Assembly: GCA_018000835.1 (NCBI GenBank)
Contig: JAGNJD010000001.1
Span: 69,275 to 133,274 of the forward strand
Origin: Candidatus Goldiibacteriota bacterium
GTDB taxonomy: Bacteria; Oederibacteriota; PGYV01; DSYL01
Length of the DNA: 64,000 nt
Direction: 5' to 3'
A program made the translations under genes and the position numbers. Below, piece after piece: positions 19,019-27,602 of this stretch. Each line of letters starts with the position of its first letter. Position 1 is the first letter of the stretch. The notes under the pieces were generated by a model. That model saw only the letters and a list, made by a program, of their open reading frames with translations, was not told the DNA's origin and did no database searches.

Positions 19019-20353
19019 ATGAAAAATTTTATATATGACTTTTTCAGGATTTCTGAAAGGCGGACGAACTTAAAAACCGAAATAATAGGCGGGGCAACGA
19101 CCTTTCTGACTATGGCATACATCATATTCGTTGAGCCGGCTGTGCTTCAGGCTGCTGGCATGGACTTTGGTGCAGTAATGACCGCAACGTGCATAGGTGC
19201 TGCAGTTATATGCATTTTAATGGGTCTTATTGCAAATTATCCGATTGCAGGAGCACCTTTGATAGGTGAAAATTTTTTCTTTGCCTTCACAATCGTCATT
19301 GCAATGAAATTTCCCTGGCAGGCTGCTTTAACCGCAGTTTTTATTGAAGGACTTTTATTTTTATTACTTACGTCCTTAAGAGTAAGAGAGTTGATTATTG
19401 ATTCCATCCCTGAAAGCTTAAAACAGGCAATGGCAGTTGCAATCGGGCTTTTTATCGGATTTATCGGGCTTAAATGGTCCGGACTTGTCGTAAGCAATCC
19501 TTCCACCTCGGTTGCGCTTGGAGATTTAAGGTCTCCGGCCGTTTTGCTGTCAATAGCAGGTTTGTTCATTACCGCCGTTTTGCTCGTAAAAAATGTAAAA
19601 GGAAGTTTTTTATGGGGAATCCTTATAACAACGGTTATAGGCATAGTTATAGGACTGATAAAATTTGAAGGAATAGTAAGCAAACCGCCTTCTATTAAAC
19701 CTGTCTTTTTTAAATTTGATTTTTCTTTTATGAAAGATTTTAATTTCTGGGTCGTAGTTTTTATTTTATTGTATATGGAAATTTTTGATACGGTAGGAAC
19801 AATAATAGGTGTTGCTCAGGAATGTGGTTTTGTAAAGGACAATAAAATACAGGACGTTTCAAAAGTGCTTTTTGTTGATTCCATCGGGACTTCAATTGGT
19901 GCCATGCTTGGAACGTCAACCATATCAAGTTACATTGAAAGTAACGCCGGCGTAACGCAGGGTGCAAGGACAGGTCTTGCAAACATTACTACGGGAATTC
20001 TTTTCCTTCTTGCCCTTTTGTTTTATCCGCTTGTTAAAATGATAGGCGGCGGAGTTACGTTATCCGGTAATAACGTAATTTATCCGGTAATTGCACCAAC
20101 GCTTATACTTGTAGGATTTTTGATGTTAAAAAACATTACAAGAATTAATTTTTCAGATTTATCTGAAGCAATACCTGCTTACCTTACAATAATGGGTGTC
20201 CCGCTCACTTATTCAATAGCAGATGGAATTGCATTTGGAATTATCTCCTATCCGGTAATTAAATTATTAACAGGCAGGGCAAAGGAAGTATCTGTATTAT
20301 TATATATTCTTGCGGGGATATTCATACTCAAATACGCCTTTTTCCATATTTAA
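19019..20353 (+). CDS. NCS2-family (AzgA/PbuG-type) purine permease
   Basis: The protein starts with the AzgA-type segment FFRISERRTNLKTEIIGGATTFLTMAYIIFVEP and continues with about 12 membrane helices. Conserved motifs include GLIANYPIAGAPLIGENFFF and the QNxGxT-like region MLGTSTISSYIESNAGVTQGARTGL, typical of hypoxanthine/guanine/adenine permeases. It imports nucleobases with protons across the inner membrane. AAGGAG precedes the ATG. The gene is divergent from gcvT. The upstream region is too short to hold an obvious purine riboswitch, and I saw none of the conserved purine-aptamer loops. Confidence 0.87.
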   Translation: MKNFIYDFFRISERRTNLKTEIIGGATTFLTMAYIIFVEPAVLQAAGMDFGAVMTATCIGAAVICILMGLIANYPIAGAPLIGENFFFAFTIVIAMKFPWQAALTAVFIEGLLFLLLTSLRVRELIIDSIPESLKQAMAVAIGLFIGFIGLKWSGLVVSNPSTSVALGDLRSPAVLLSIAGLFITAVLLVKNVKGSFLWGILITTVIGIVIGLIKFEGIVSKPPSIKPVFFKFDFSFMKDFNFWVVVFILLYMEIFDTVGTIIGVAQECGFVKDNKIQDVSKVLFVDSIGTSIGAMLGTSTISSYIESNAGVTQGARTGLANITTGILFLLALLFYPLVKMIGGGVTLSGNNVIYPVIAPTLILVGFLMLKNITRINFSDLSEAIPAYLTIMGVPLTYSIADGIAFGIISYPVIKLLTGRAKEVSVLLYILAGIFILKYAFFHI

Positions 20354-20416
20354 AAATCTTCCATCTGTTTTCTATTCTTAACTTTTATATTTCCAGATCT
20401 TTAATTATAAAAATTT

Positions 20417-20500
20417 GTGCCGCCGCCGTCATAGGCGTGAGCCATATTTCTATGGCAAATGATATAAGGGGGTATATCTTGAGGAGTGAGGCGGCGACAC
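20417..20500. ncRNA. Possible structured RNA: three-way junction
   Basis: An 84-base segment folds on paper into a three-way junction. P1 is GTGCCGCCGCC (20417-20427) with GGCGGCGACAC (20490-20500), one mismatch. P2 is GCCATA-TTTC-TATGGC (20441-20456) and P3 is GATATA-AGGGGG-TATATC (20461-20478). The joining strands are GTCATAGGCGTGA, AAAT and TTGAGGAGTGA. A T-rich run follows P1 on the plus strand and another on the minus strand, so it could act as a terminator in either direction. It is strikingly GC-rich for its surroundings. I could not match it to a riboswitch or ribozyme consensus that I know. Confidence 0.45.
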
Positions 20501-20811
20501 TTTTTATTTTCTATTAGTTTGTATTAAGAACCGATTTTTTATTTTTCAATTTACAATTATAAATCTTTTTTATTTAATTAAATAGTAAAATTTTGCAGTC
20601 TTTAACAAACATAACAAAATATCTAACAATAATTTTTACTTTCCCTCACATCAAAATAATTTGTAATATTTTATTTTAAAAATATTTTTTTGTCAATAGT
20701 TTTTTATAATAAAAATCGTTTTCATGATGTGGACTAATAATGCGAATATTATACCTATTAATATTGAAAATAATATTATTGAACTGTTTTGATAAACTAA
20801 ATTTGAATGTG
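20501..20811. other. AT-rich spacer without gene
   Basis: Between the structured segment and repeat copy B I see only very AT-rich sequence with no convincing reading frame or promoter tied to a gene. Confidence 0.5.
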
Positions 20812-21021
20812 TTTATTGGAACAGCATTCAGAAAACCCCAAACTTCAGTTTGGGGTTGAATGAATGCGAATATAAATTAAGGTTTTATCTACTTTGCCAG
20901 GAGGGTTCCAAGGGAAGCTATTCCCCTGGTCAATCAACGAAGTCCCGTAAAGAGAATTTCTACGGGACAAATTGATTGAATTTTTTATGGGAGCCCCGGG
21001 CTTTAGCCTTAGAGGGTCCCA
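20812..21021 (-). repeat. Four-hairpin repeat element, copy B
   Basis: This is the reverse-complement copy of the element at 12653-12865, with few differences. The AACCCCAAAC/GTTTGGGGTT and GTCCCGTA/TACGGGAC stems are unchanged. One difference in the CCAGGGGAA/TTCCCTTGG stem keeps a G-U pair; the CCTCGGGCT stem is more worn. Its far end (TGGGACCC) overlaps the end of the OmpA-like gene and supplies its last three codons and stop. Confidence 0.85.
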
Positions 21022-21731
21022 CTTATTATTATTTCCACTTTTCTAAACAATGGGTTATTTACTCCATCAGGACCTTTTAGAATTTCACCTTTCCCTTCAA
21101 CGACAATTTTATTCATTTCAATTCCGGTTTTGGAAGACAAAAATTCTGCTATGTTTTGCGCCCGTTTCTTAGATACAGAAACATTATACGACCGCAATCC
21201 GGTCCTGTCGGCATAACCATAAATAAATAAACCCTGCTATGTTTTATCTTTCAAAAAATTATCAATCAAAGCATTTAGTTTGTCCTTTTCCCCTGCGAAA
21301 AGGTTTTTGACATCCCATTCGTTTAAAGGAAAATAAATTATTATCTTTGTTTCTTTTTCCTGCGCCGGTGTCTCTGTTTTTTCTGAAACTATTTTTTCCT
21401 GAATTACCTGCTGCGTGACAGCAGCCGTAGGCAAAGGAATAATAGACGATGGTTTTGGGGGATTTTCAGGAGTTTTTAACACAGGAATAAATTTTACCGT
21501 AAGCAAAATTAAAATAATAATAATTATTAAAACTAAAACATAAATCCATAAATTTTTCTTTTCGGTAGTTTTTGGTTTTTCTTTAACCTGAACCTGTTCT
21601 GGAATTTCTTTTTTGATAAAAATCTTACGGCCGGATTTGTTCGTAACTTTTTTTACGTGCAAATTTCTTTTTTTCTGCCCTGACTTGCGACGTGCCCTTT
21701 TTACTTTTCTTTCTCTTTTGACTCTTTTCAT
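21009..21731 (-). pseudogene. OmpA-C-domain membrane protein interrupted by an in-frame TAG
   Basis: Reading from the ATG at 21731 gives a very basic N-terminus (MKRVKRERKVKRARRKSGQK), a single membrane helix (about residues 62-86), a Pro/Thr/Glu-rich stretch and the first part of an OmpA-like peptidoglycan-binding domain (TKIIIYFPLNEWDVKNLF). At 21237-21239 a TAG stops translation after KDKT, but the same frame continues directly with QGLFIYGYADRTG, the second half of the domain, and the RA..V..L-type helix. A single base change, a sequencing error or a true amber mutation could explain it. UAG ends other genes here (757, 27602), so general recoding is unlikely. The C-terminus SGTL runs into the repeat element. 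GGGGGTG precedes the start and TATAAT lies at 21768-21763. Confidence 0.75.
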
Positions 21732-21740
21732 ATCCAACAC

Positions 21741-22258
21741 ACCCCCTTTCTTTATTTGATATATTATACTACCTTTTTATGCATTTTTATAAGGAATTTT
21801 ATAGAAAGGTAAATTGCAGGTTTTATTGCACCACACCCAAAATTTCACATGTTTTTTTGTAAGAAAATAACTTGTAATATTATCTTTCATCTTTCGTTTT
21901 CCTTTTATTGCCTGTATTTCCCCTTTTTGATGTCATATTCTGTCATATTCATCCAGTCTCATCGTTTCACCTATGTGTCTTGTGTTTTCTTACAATTACA
22001 TTTTAACATCTGTGAACGATGGGCCTTCTACTTGTTGCACTTCATATTACAATCTTTATTATAGAGTACTTTTCCACAAAAAACATTGTAAATTCGTTAT
22101 AGTATTTCCTTATAAAATATAGTCTTTTATTAAAAAATCCTAAAATCCGCCTTATATAACGAAACCTTTTGTTGAATTTATTGTCCAATAACTATATACT
22201 TGTTCTAAAGAGTAGGTTTTATTTGTATAAATTATTCAAAAGGAGAATATAAATCCAG
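21741..22258. other. Intergenic region before the defence island
   Basis: This 518-base AT-rich spacer contains perfect 11-base inverted repeats TTGTAAGAAAA (21857-21867) and TTTTCTTACAA (21985-21995) enclosing 117 bases, plus a tandem GTCATATTC pair. It may be a worn insertion. The lexA1 promoter should lie near its right end; a TGTATAA half-site is at 22224-22230. No gene is seen. Confidence 0.45.
22224..22230 (+). promoter_or_regulatory. Possible LexA-family operator half-site upstream of lexA1
   Basis: TGTATAA occurs 28 bases before the lexA1 ATG, overlapping a possible -10 (TATAAA). The same heptamer occurs at the promoters of lexA2 and lexA3. The -35 is not clear here. With only a single half-site this is a weak call. 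Confidence 0.35.
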
Positions 22259-22900
22259 ATGAAAAAGACCGAACTTACAGAAAAAGAAATTCAATTGCTT
22301 AAGGCAATTCAAAATTGGATTTTAACTCATGGTTATTCACCTACAATAAGAGATTTAATGTCTGCATTAAATTATGCTTCCCCTAATTCTGTTGACTACA
22401 TCTTAAATAAATTAATTATAAAGGGGTTGGTCAAAAGGGAAAACAGAAATTTAAAAATCCTTAAACATATGCATGGCACCGAAAATAGAATAAACACTGT
22501 TAATGTACCTTTAGTCGGAACCATTGCCTGTGGAGCACCATTATTGGCCACTGAAAACATTCTTGACAAATATCCTATAGACGTACAGCTTGCAAAACCA
22601 CCAAACAAATATTTCTTACTACGAGCTTCTGGAAATTCAATGGATGAAGCAAATCCTGCAATCCATGACGGCGATCTGCTTCTTATTAGGCAACAGACAA
22701 CAGCAATGAACGGTGATATCGTAGTTGCTTTAATAAATGATGATGCTACCGCGAAAGAATTTCTCCGTTCCGGCGATAAGGTTATTCTATTACCACACTC
22801 TTCAGACAAAACTTTGAAACCAATCATCGTCTCTGAAAATTTATTAATTCAAGGTATCGTCGTTTCGGTAATTCCAAAATTCGAGAAAGAGGGTGATTAA
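22259..22900 (+). CDS. LexA-type self-cleaving repressor (LexA1)
   Basis: The N-terminal winged-helix (residues 1-70, with YSPTIRDLMSALNYASPNSVDYILNKL) is LexA-like. The C-terminal S24 peptidase part has the cleavage region IACGAPLLA with Cys91-Gly92 in place of the usual Ala-Gly, the nucleophile Ser127 in GNSMD, and the general base Lys166 in ATAKEF. UmuD is known to use a Cys-Gly bond, so cleavage is plausible. It would repress transcription until RecA-like or other signals trigger autocleavage. The TIR gene starts 3 bases after its stop, so LexA1 most likely controls that operon. Two paralogs (44469, 49220) head other defence operons in this window. AAAGGAG lies 13 bases upstream, which is long. 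Confidence 0.9.
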   Translation: MKKTELTEKEIQLLKAIQNWILTHGYSPTIRDLMSALNYASPNSVDYILNKLIIKGLVKRENRNLKILKHMHGTENRINTVNVPLVGTIACGAPLLATENILDKYPIDVQLAKPPNKYFLLRASGNSMDEANPAIHDGDLLLIRQQTTAMNGDIVVALINDDATAKEFLRSGDKVILLPHSSDKTLKPIIVSENLLIQGIVVSVIPKFEKEGD

Positions 22901-22903
22901 CTA

Positions 22904-23383
22904 ATGAGATATAAGGCATTTTTAAGTCACAGTACCCGTGACGATCTAATCGTGACGGCATTTGCGAATTCTTTAAGGCAAGCTGGAATAGAGGTTTATG
23001 TTTCAACACAAAACCTTTATCCAGGACAAAATATTGAAGGTAATATTTTTCCAAATATTGATTTTTCAGACTGTGTCGTAGTTTTATTAACAAGGAATGG
23101 TTTACATTCAAATTATGTACAGCAAGAAATTGGGTATGCGATTAAAGCAAAAAAATTAATAATACCTATAGTAGAACAAGGTACTGACAATCAAGCCTTA
23201 GCCGCTATTCAAAGAATAAACTACATTCCGTATAATCCTTATAACCCTGCTGATTCCTTATATAAAGTAATTGATTACCTATCCTCTTTGAAGAAAGATA
23301 AGGAGGGAAAAGAGCAGGGAGCCATTGTTCTTTTGGGTATATCTGCGTTACTTTTCTTCGCTGCATCTGGTGATGGAAAATAA
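22904..23383 (+). CDS. TIR-domain protein with C-terminal membrane segment
   Basis: YKAFLSHSTRDDL (from residue 3) is box 1 of a bacterial TIR domain. VYVSTQNLYPGQNI and the DCVVVLLTRNGLHSNYVQQEIGYAI segment follow, with Glu75 in the place of the catalytic NADase glutamate. The domain ends near residue 130. Residues about 140-156 (GAIVLLGISALLFFAAS) form a hydrophobic helix, so the protein may sit in or disturb a membrane. TIR domains of this kind cleave NAD+ or make cyclic ADP-ribose signals in antiphage defence. It follows lexA1 directly, with GAGGGTGA before the ATG, so expression is probably tied to the repressor. Confidence 0.87.
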   Translation: MRYKAFLSHSTRDDLIVTAFANSLRQAGIEVYVSTQNLYPGQNIEGNIFPNIDFSDCVVVLLTRNGLHSNYVQQEIGYAIKAKKLIIPIVEQGTDNQALAAIQRINYIPYNPYNPADSLYKVIDYLSSLKKDKEGKEQGAIVLLGISALLFFAASGDGK

Positions 23384-23492
23384 ATCGGAGATATTTAATC
23401 TATGAAATTTAAAGATAAAGTTATAGAAACGTAGTCAAAAAGCGATGAAACTTTTAATTTCATAATACTTCATAGAAAGAAGGTGAATAACT

Positions 23493-23714
23493 ATGGGCGA
23501 TAATATTTGGGTTACAAAACAAGGCAATAAGTGGGCAGTAAAAAAAGAAGGCAATAAGACACCTCTGTCTACACACAATAAACAAAGTGTGGCTAGGGAA
23601 AAAGGTATCCGGCAAGCAAAGCAAAACGAATCTGAATTCATTTTGCAAAACCAGCACGGGAAGATCAGGGAAAAAAACAGTTATGGAAATGACACGAGAA
23701 ATATACCAGGTTAA
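23493..23714 (+). CDS. DUF2188 protein
   Basis: This small (73-residue) protein has the DUF2188 pattern: a tryptophan-lysine core (VTKQGNKWAVKKEGN), a central helix and the end GKIREKNSYGNDTRN, which is the best-conserved family signature. DUF2188 proteins are small and often occur near mobile or defence genes; no function is known. AAGGTGA lies before the ATG. It sits 109 bases behind the TIR gene and 123 bases before the next large gene; the latter gap contains a TATTCCC-GAAAAA-GGGAATA hairpin at 23769-23788 that could attenuate or protect the mRNA. Confidence 0.8.
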   Translation: MGDNIWVTKQGNKWAVKKEGNKTPLSTHNKQSVAREKGIRQAKQNESEFILQNQHGKIREKNSYGNDTRNIPG

Positions 23715-23768
23715 GGCTTGGAAACTATCTAAAACAATGACAAACGTAGAGCTAATGAAAAATAACTC

Positions 23769-23788
23769 TATTCCCGAAAAAGGGAATA
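23769..23788 (+). other. Hairpin between DUF2188 gene and the 1254-residue gene
   Basis: TATTCCC-GAAAAA-GGGAATA forms a 7-bp stem without a T-run after it. It could be an mRNA-stabilising or attenuating structure within the operon. Confidence 0.4.
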
Positions 23789-23837
23789 TGAAGGGAAACC
23801 CGAGTACGGACTTATAACAAGAAAGGAATAATAGTTT

Positions 23838-26800
23838 ATGAAATGGATAACATCCTTGGATTTAAAACAGTGGGCACCAACGACAGATTGCAGAAGTTAT
23901 TTACCTTATATAGTTAATCAATTAATTAACGCAGAATCAAAAGATATAAAATCAATAAATATTCCTTCTGGAGACAATATATATTTACCGGGATTTGATG
24001 GAAAAGTCGAATCTATTAATGGTTCATCATATATCCCGCAAGGATTATCGGTTTGGGAGATTGGAACTAGTAATGATCCACAAAAAAAGGCGAATGAAGA
24101 TTACGAAAAAAGAAAATCCAATCCAAGAGGCGTAGAACAAAAAAATGCAACATACATTTTTATAACGCCGCAGGTATGGCCGAATAAAGACAAGTGGGAA
24201 AAAGAAAAAAACACAGAAGGAATTTGGAAAAATGTTAAAGCTTATGATGGATGTATTCTGGAAGAATGGATTGAAAAAAATCCTGCTGTAGGAGCGCATT
24301 TAGCAAAACATATAACCAAATTCCAAGATAATTGCCAAGCCCTTGATGACTTCTGGGCTGAATGGAGTAATTCGTGTACGCCATCTTTAAATTTTGATAT
24401 TTTATTTTCCTCACGAGATTCTAATAAAAACAAAATTATAGAATGGCTTAGATCTGGGCCAAGTATATTTGCTTTGCAAGGAGACACTAAAGATGAGTCT
24501 ATGGCTTTCCTTATTTCGGTTATTAATTCTCTCACCAATAAAGAAAGAGATTTTTATCTGGCAAAAAGCATAATAGTTGGTGATTATAATTCTTTTAAAC
24601 ATATAGTAACTACTAGCGTTAACGATTTAATCATAATAGCCAATTTTGATGAACTTGATAAAATTAGGTATGCTATACAAAAGGGGCATAAAATTTTTAT
24701 CCCATTGGAAAACGGCAATAACAATATTCGTGAAAAAGAAGAATTGCAAAGGATAACTCGAGAAGGTTTTATAAACGCATTAATAAAAATGGGTATAAAT
24801 CAAACCGAGGCAGAGAAATTATGTTTAGAAACAGGCAGAAGTATAACGTCGTTGAGAAGAAGATTAATGCCAGTACATCTTTTGCCTTCTTGGGCTAAAC
24901 CGGAAATTGCCAGAGAACTACTACCTCTTTTATTCATTGGTGAATGGACAGAAGAAAATGAAGCAGATAAAGATATTGTCTCATTTTTAGCCGGAGAAAA
25001 ATATGAGGACTACATTAATAAAATTTCAAAATGGTTGCACAAACCAGACTCGCCAATTATACAAATAAATAGAATATGGCATTTAAAATCCCAGCGTGAA
25101 GCATGGCAAGAGATGGGACAATATCTTAATGAAACTGATTTTAAAAAATTCGAGCAGAAATTTCTTGAAGTTTTTAGAACTATCAATCCAAAACTCGATT
25201 TAAAACCCGAAGATCGTTGGAAGGCAGCAACAGCAGGAAAAATAAACCCGCATTCGCAGTATATAAGAAAAGGTATGGCAACAGCTTTGTTGATTCCCGC
25301 TATTTTTTCAACTGAAATTGGTTTAAAATATCCTTTAAATGCACAATTGTGGGCCGATCATATAATCAAACAATTACTTGAAGGTGCAAATGGGGCATTA
25401 TGGTATTCTGTTGCTGATGTGTTGACAATAATTTCTGAGGCGTCCCCGTTATCATTCTTATCCGCTATTGAAAAATCATTATCTGAAAAAAAACCACCCG
25501 TCATGGATATGTTCACTGAAACTAAAGATTCTTTTACATCCAATAGTATGCATACTCATTTACTTTGGGCTTTAGAAGAATTAGCTTGGGATCCAAAATC
25601 TATAATAAGAATTTCGCTTATTTTATCAAAACTCGACAAATTGGATTCGGGCGGGAAAATGGCAAATCGCCCTTTTGGAAGTTTGCTGTCTATTTTTTCA
25701 ACTCGGCGACCGCAGACATTTGCTTCAATGGATGAACGCTTAGAAGCGATTGATGAAATATCTAAAATCTATCCAGATACGTGCTGGAAAATTATGATTG
25801 ATTTAATTCCAGAGACTAATTTTGGTATTCTCATGCCATCCAATAAGCCTACTTATAGAAAATTTACAGATAGAATAGAAAAAGACATGACATATGCTGA
25901 ATTTTCTGCTGTAATTGATGCAATAATAGCTAGATTACTAAGGCATGTAGGGACAGATGATAAAAAATGGATTGAACTTGTTAAAAGAACTACACGAGTA
26001 TCAAGTAACAACAGAGAAATATGTCTTACCCAGTTAAAATCAGTCTTGCCACAATTAATCAATAAACGAGATTTAAGAAAAACACTTAGAACCATTTTAT
26101 CAAAACATCGGTCATTTAAAGATGCAGATTGGGCGTTAAAAGAAGAAGATTTGACAGAATATAAGCAGATATTCAATATACTGGAGTCAGAAGTAACTGA
26201 TTTAATAGAAAAATATGATTGGCTTTTTGAAGAATACTGGCCAGAGCTACCCGAGGGACGAGAATTGTATAATCACGATTTAGTCGTTAAGATAGTAAAT
26301 GAAAAACGGGAAATGGCGATTTCGGATATTTATAGTAATCTTGGAATTGACGGGCTTTTAGAATTATCAAAAAGAGCAACAAACATACATTTTATTTGTT
26401 GGCCACTATCAAATATAACAATACCAGAAACAGATGTTGAAAAAATATATTCGTGGCTTGAAGACTCCGATGATAAAAAAGTACAATTTGCTGAAACGTA
26501 TATTTTTCAGAAATATAGAGAGGGAAATAAATATGTTGAAAGCATATTTAATTATGCAAAAACTAATATGTGGTCTGAAAAAAAGAAATTAAATCTGTGT
26601 TTAGCGTTTCCTCAAAGCAGAAAAATTTGGCAGGAAGTAGGCCTTTTATCAGAAAGTTTTCAAAAAGATTACTGGTTGAATTCCAGGATGGAGTTTCAAG
26701 AACTGGATAATGAAGACAGAGAATATGCAATCAGAGAAATGATCAAAGTAAACAGATTTTTTGCAGCTCTGGACACAGCCTGGTTATTTCACACTGAAAT

Positions 26801-27602
26801 ATCATCTCAATTAATAATCGATTTGCTCACAAAAATTGCAACTGAAGAAAGTGCAGAAACAAATTTTAGGTTAGATACTTATAAAATAGAAGGTCTTTTT
26901 GAAGCCCTTGATAAAACTAATATCGATATAAATGAAATAGCCAAATTAGAATGGATGTATTTGCCAATTTTATCGAGAATTGGTGGTGGAAGACCGCCTA
27001 AGGTTCTTCATAAAATTTTGTCAACACAGCCTGATTTTTTTGCCGAAGTAATAAAATTTCTTTTTAAACCAAAAAAAGAACAAGAAAACGAGGAAAAAGA
27101 GCCAACGGAAATCGAAAAAGAAAAGGCTTTTTCAGCATATAGATTGCTAGAAGAATGGTATCAAATTCCAGGATATATAGAAGGTGTACTTGACGAACAA
27201 TTCTTAAGAGAATGGGTTAAAAAGGCACGAGAATATTGTAACGCTGCAAATAGACTGGAATACTGCGACAACACAATTGGTAAACTATTTGCATATTCAA
27301 GTGCTGACGGTAATGGAAATTGGCCGCATGAAGTAATTGCATCAATCATTGAAGAGATACAAACAGATGAAATATTGGACGGCTTTTTCTCTGGGATTTT
27401 AAATAGCCGAGGCGTTGTTACTAAAGGACACTTGGAAGGCGGAATTCAAGAACGAAAACTCGCAGAAAAGTATAAAAAATTTTCTAAACAAATGTACAAG
27501 TATCCGAAAATCGCAAGCGTTCTTCAAAAGGTTGCTCAACATTATGAATATTATGCTACTTCTGAAGACAAACGAGCAGAAAATACTGATTGGGAGAATT
27601 AG
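23838..27602 (+). CDS. Large protein with nuclease-like N-terminal domain, no clear family
   Basis: The 1254 residues start with a ~160-residue domain whose pattern resembles a PD-(D/E)XK nuclease of the Mrr/Cap4 type: PGFDGKVES (Asp54), LSVWEIGTSNDPQKKANEDYEKR (Glu74, Lys83/84) and TYIFITPQVW, closing with GCILEEWIEKNPAVGAHLAKHI. I have seen this arrangement in large defence-associated proteins but cannot name the family. The remainder is Glu/Lys/Leu-rich helical sequence, possibly a repeat scaffold. I find no Walker A motif; IFALQGDTKDES (about residue 212) only vaguely resembles a nucleotide-binding loop. It is followed without a gap by the endonuclease gene (TAG then ATG) and seems to be part of the lexA1-headed unit. 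It could sense and cut invading DNA. Confidence 0.6.
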   Translation: MKWITSLDLKQWAPTTDCRSYLPYIVNQLINAESKDIKSINIPSGDNIYLPGFDGKVESINGSSYIPQGLSVWEIGTSNDPQKKANEDYEKRKSNPRGVEQKNATYIFITPQVWPNKDKWEKEKNTEGIWKNVKAYDGCILEEWIEKNPAVGAHLAKHITKFQDNCQALDDFWAEWSNSCTPSLNFDILFSSRDSNKNKIIEWLRSGPSIFALQGDTKDESMAFLISVINSLTNKERDFYLAKSIIVGDYNSFKHIVTTSVNDLIIIANFDELDKIRYAIQKGHKIFIPLENGNNNIREKEELQRITREGFINALIKMGINQTEAEKLCLETGRSITSLRRRLMPVHLLPSWAKPEIARELLPLLFIGEWTEENEADKDIVSFLAGEKYEDYINKISKWLHKPDSPIIQINRIWHLKSQREAWQEMGQYLNETDFKKFEQKFLEVFRTINPKLDLKPEDRWKAATAGKINPHSQYIRKGMATALLIPAIFSTEIGLKYPLNAQLWADHIIKQLLEGANGALWYSVADVLTIISEASPLSFLSAIEKSLSEKKPPVMDMFTETKDSFTSNSMHTHLLWALEELAWDPKSIIRISLILSKLDKLDSGGKMANRPFGSLLSIFSTRRPQTFASMDERLEAIDEISKIYPDTCWKIMIDLIPETNFGILMPSNKPTYRKFTDRIEKDMTYAEFSAVIDAIIARLLRHVGTDDKKWIELVKRTTRVSSNNREICLTQLKSVLPQLINKRDLRKTLRTILSKHRSFKDADWALKEEDLTEYKQIFNILESEVTDLIEKYDWLFEEYWPELPEGRELYNHDLVVKIVNEKREMAISDIYSNLGIDGLLELSKRATNIHFICWPLSNITIPETDVEKIYSWLEDSDDKKVQFAETYIFQKYREGNKYVESIFNYAKTNMWSEKKKLNLCLAFPQSRKIWQEVGLLSESFQKDYWLNSRMEFQELDNEDREYAIREMIKVNRFFAALDTAWLFHTEISSQLIIDLLTKIATEESAETNFRLDTYKIEGLFEALDKTNIDINEIAKLEWMYLPILSRIGGGRPPKVLHKILSTQPDFFAEVIKFLFKPKKEQENEEKEPTEIEKEKAFSAYRLLEEWYQIPGYIEGVLDEQFLREWVKKAREYCNAANRLEYCDNTIGKLFAYSSADGNGNWPHEVIASIIEEIQTDEILDGFFSGILNSRGVVTKGHLEGGIQERKLAEKYKKFSKQMYKYPKIASVLQKVAQHYEYYATSEDKRAENTDWEN

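Noticed and set aside
20417-20500. Known riboswitch (purine, c-di-GMP, THF) or hammerhead ribozyme
   Set aside because: Although it is a three-way junction, the conserved core nucleotides of these classes (for example CUGAUGA/GAAA for hammerheads) are missing.
21009-21197. Separate small OmpA-like gene
   Set aside because: It is the second half of the interrupted gene at 21731-21009, in the same frame after the TAG.
22259-22900. LexA1 as the housekeeping SOS repressor
   Set aside because: Three paralogs in one island, each directly before defence genes, fit local regulators better; the housekeeping lexA may lie outside this window, so this is not certain.
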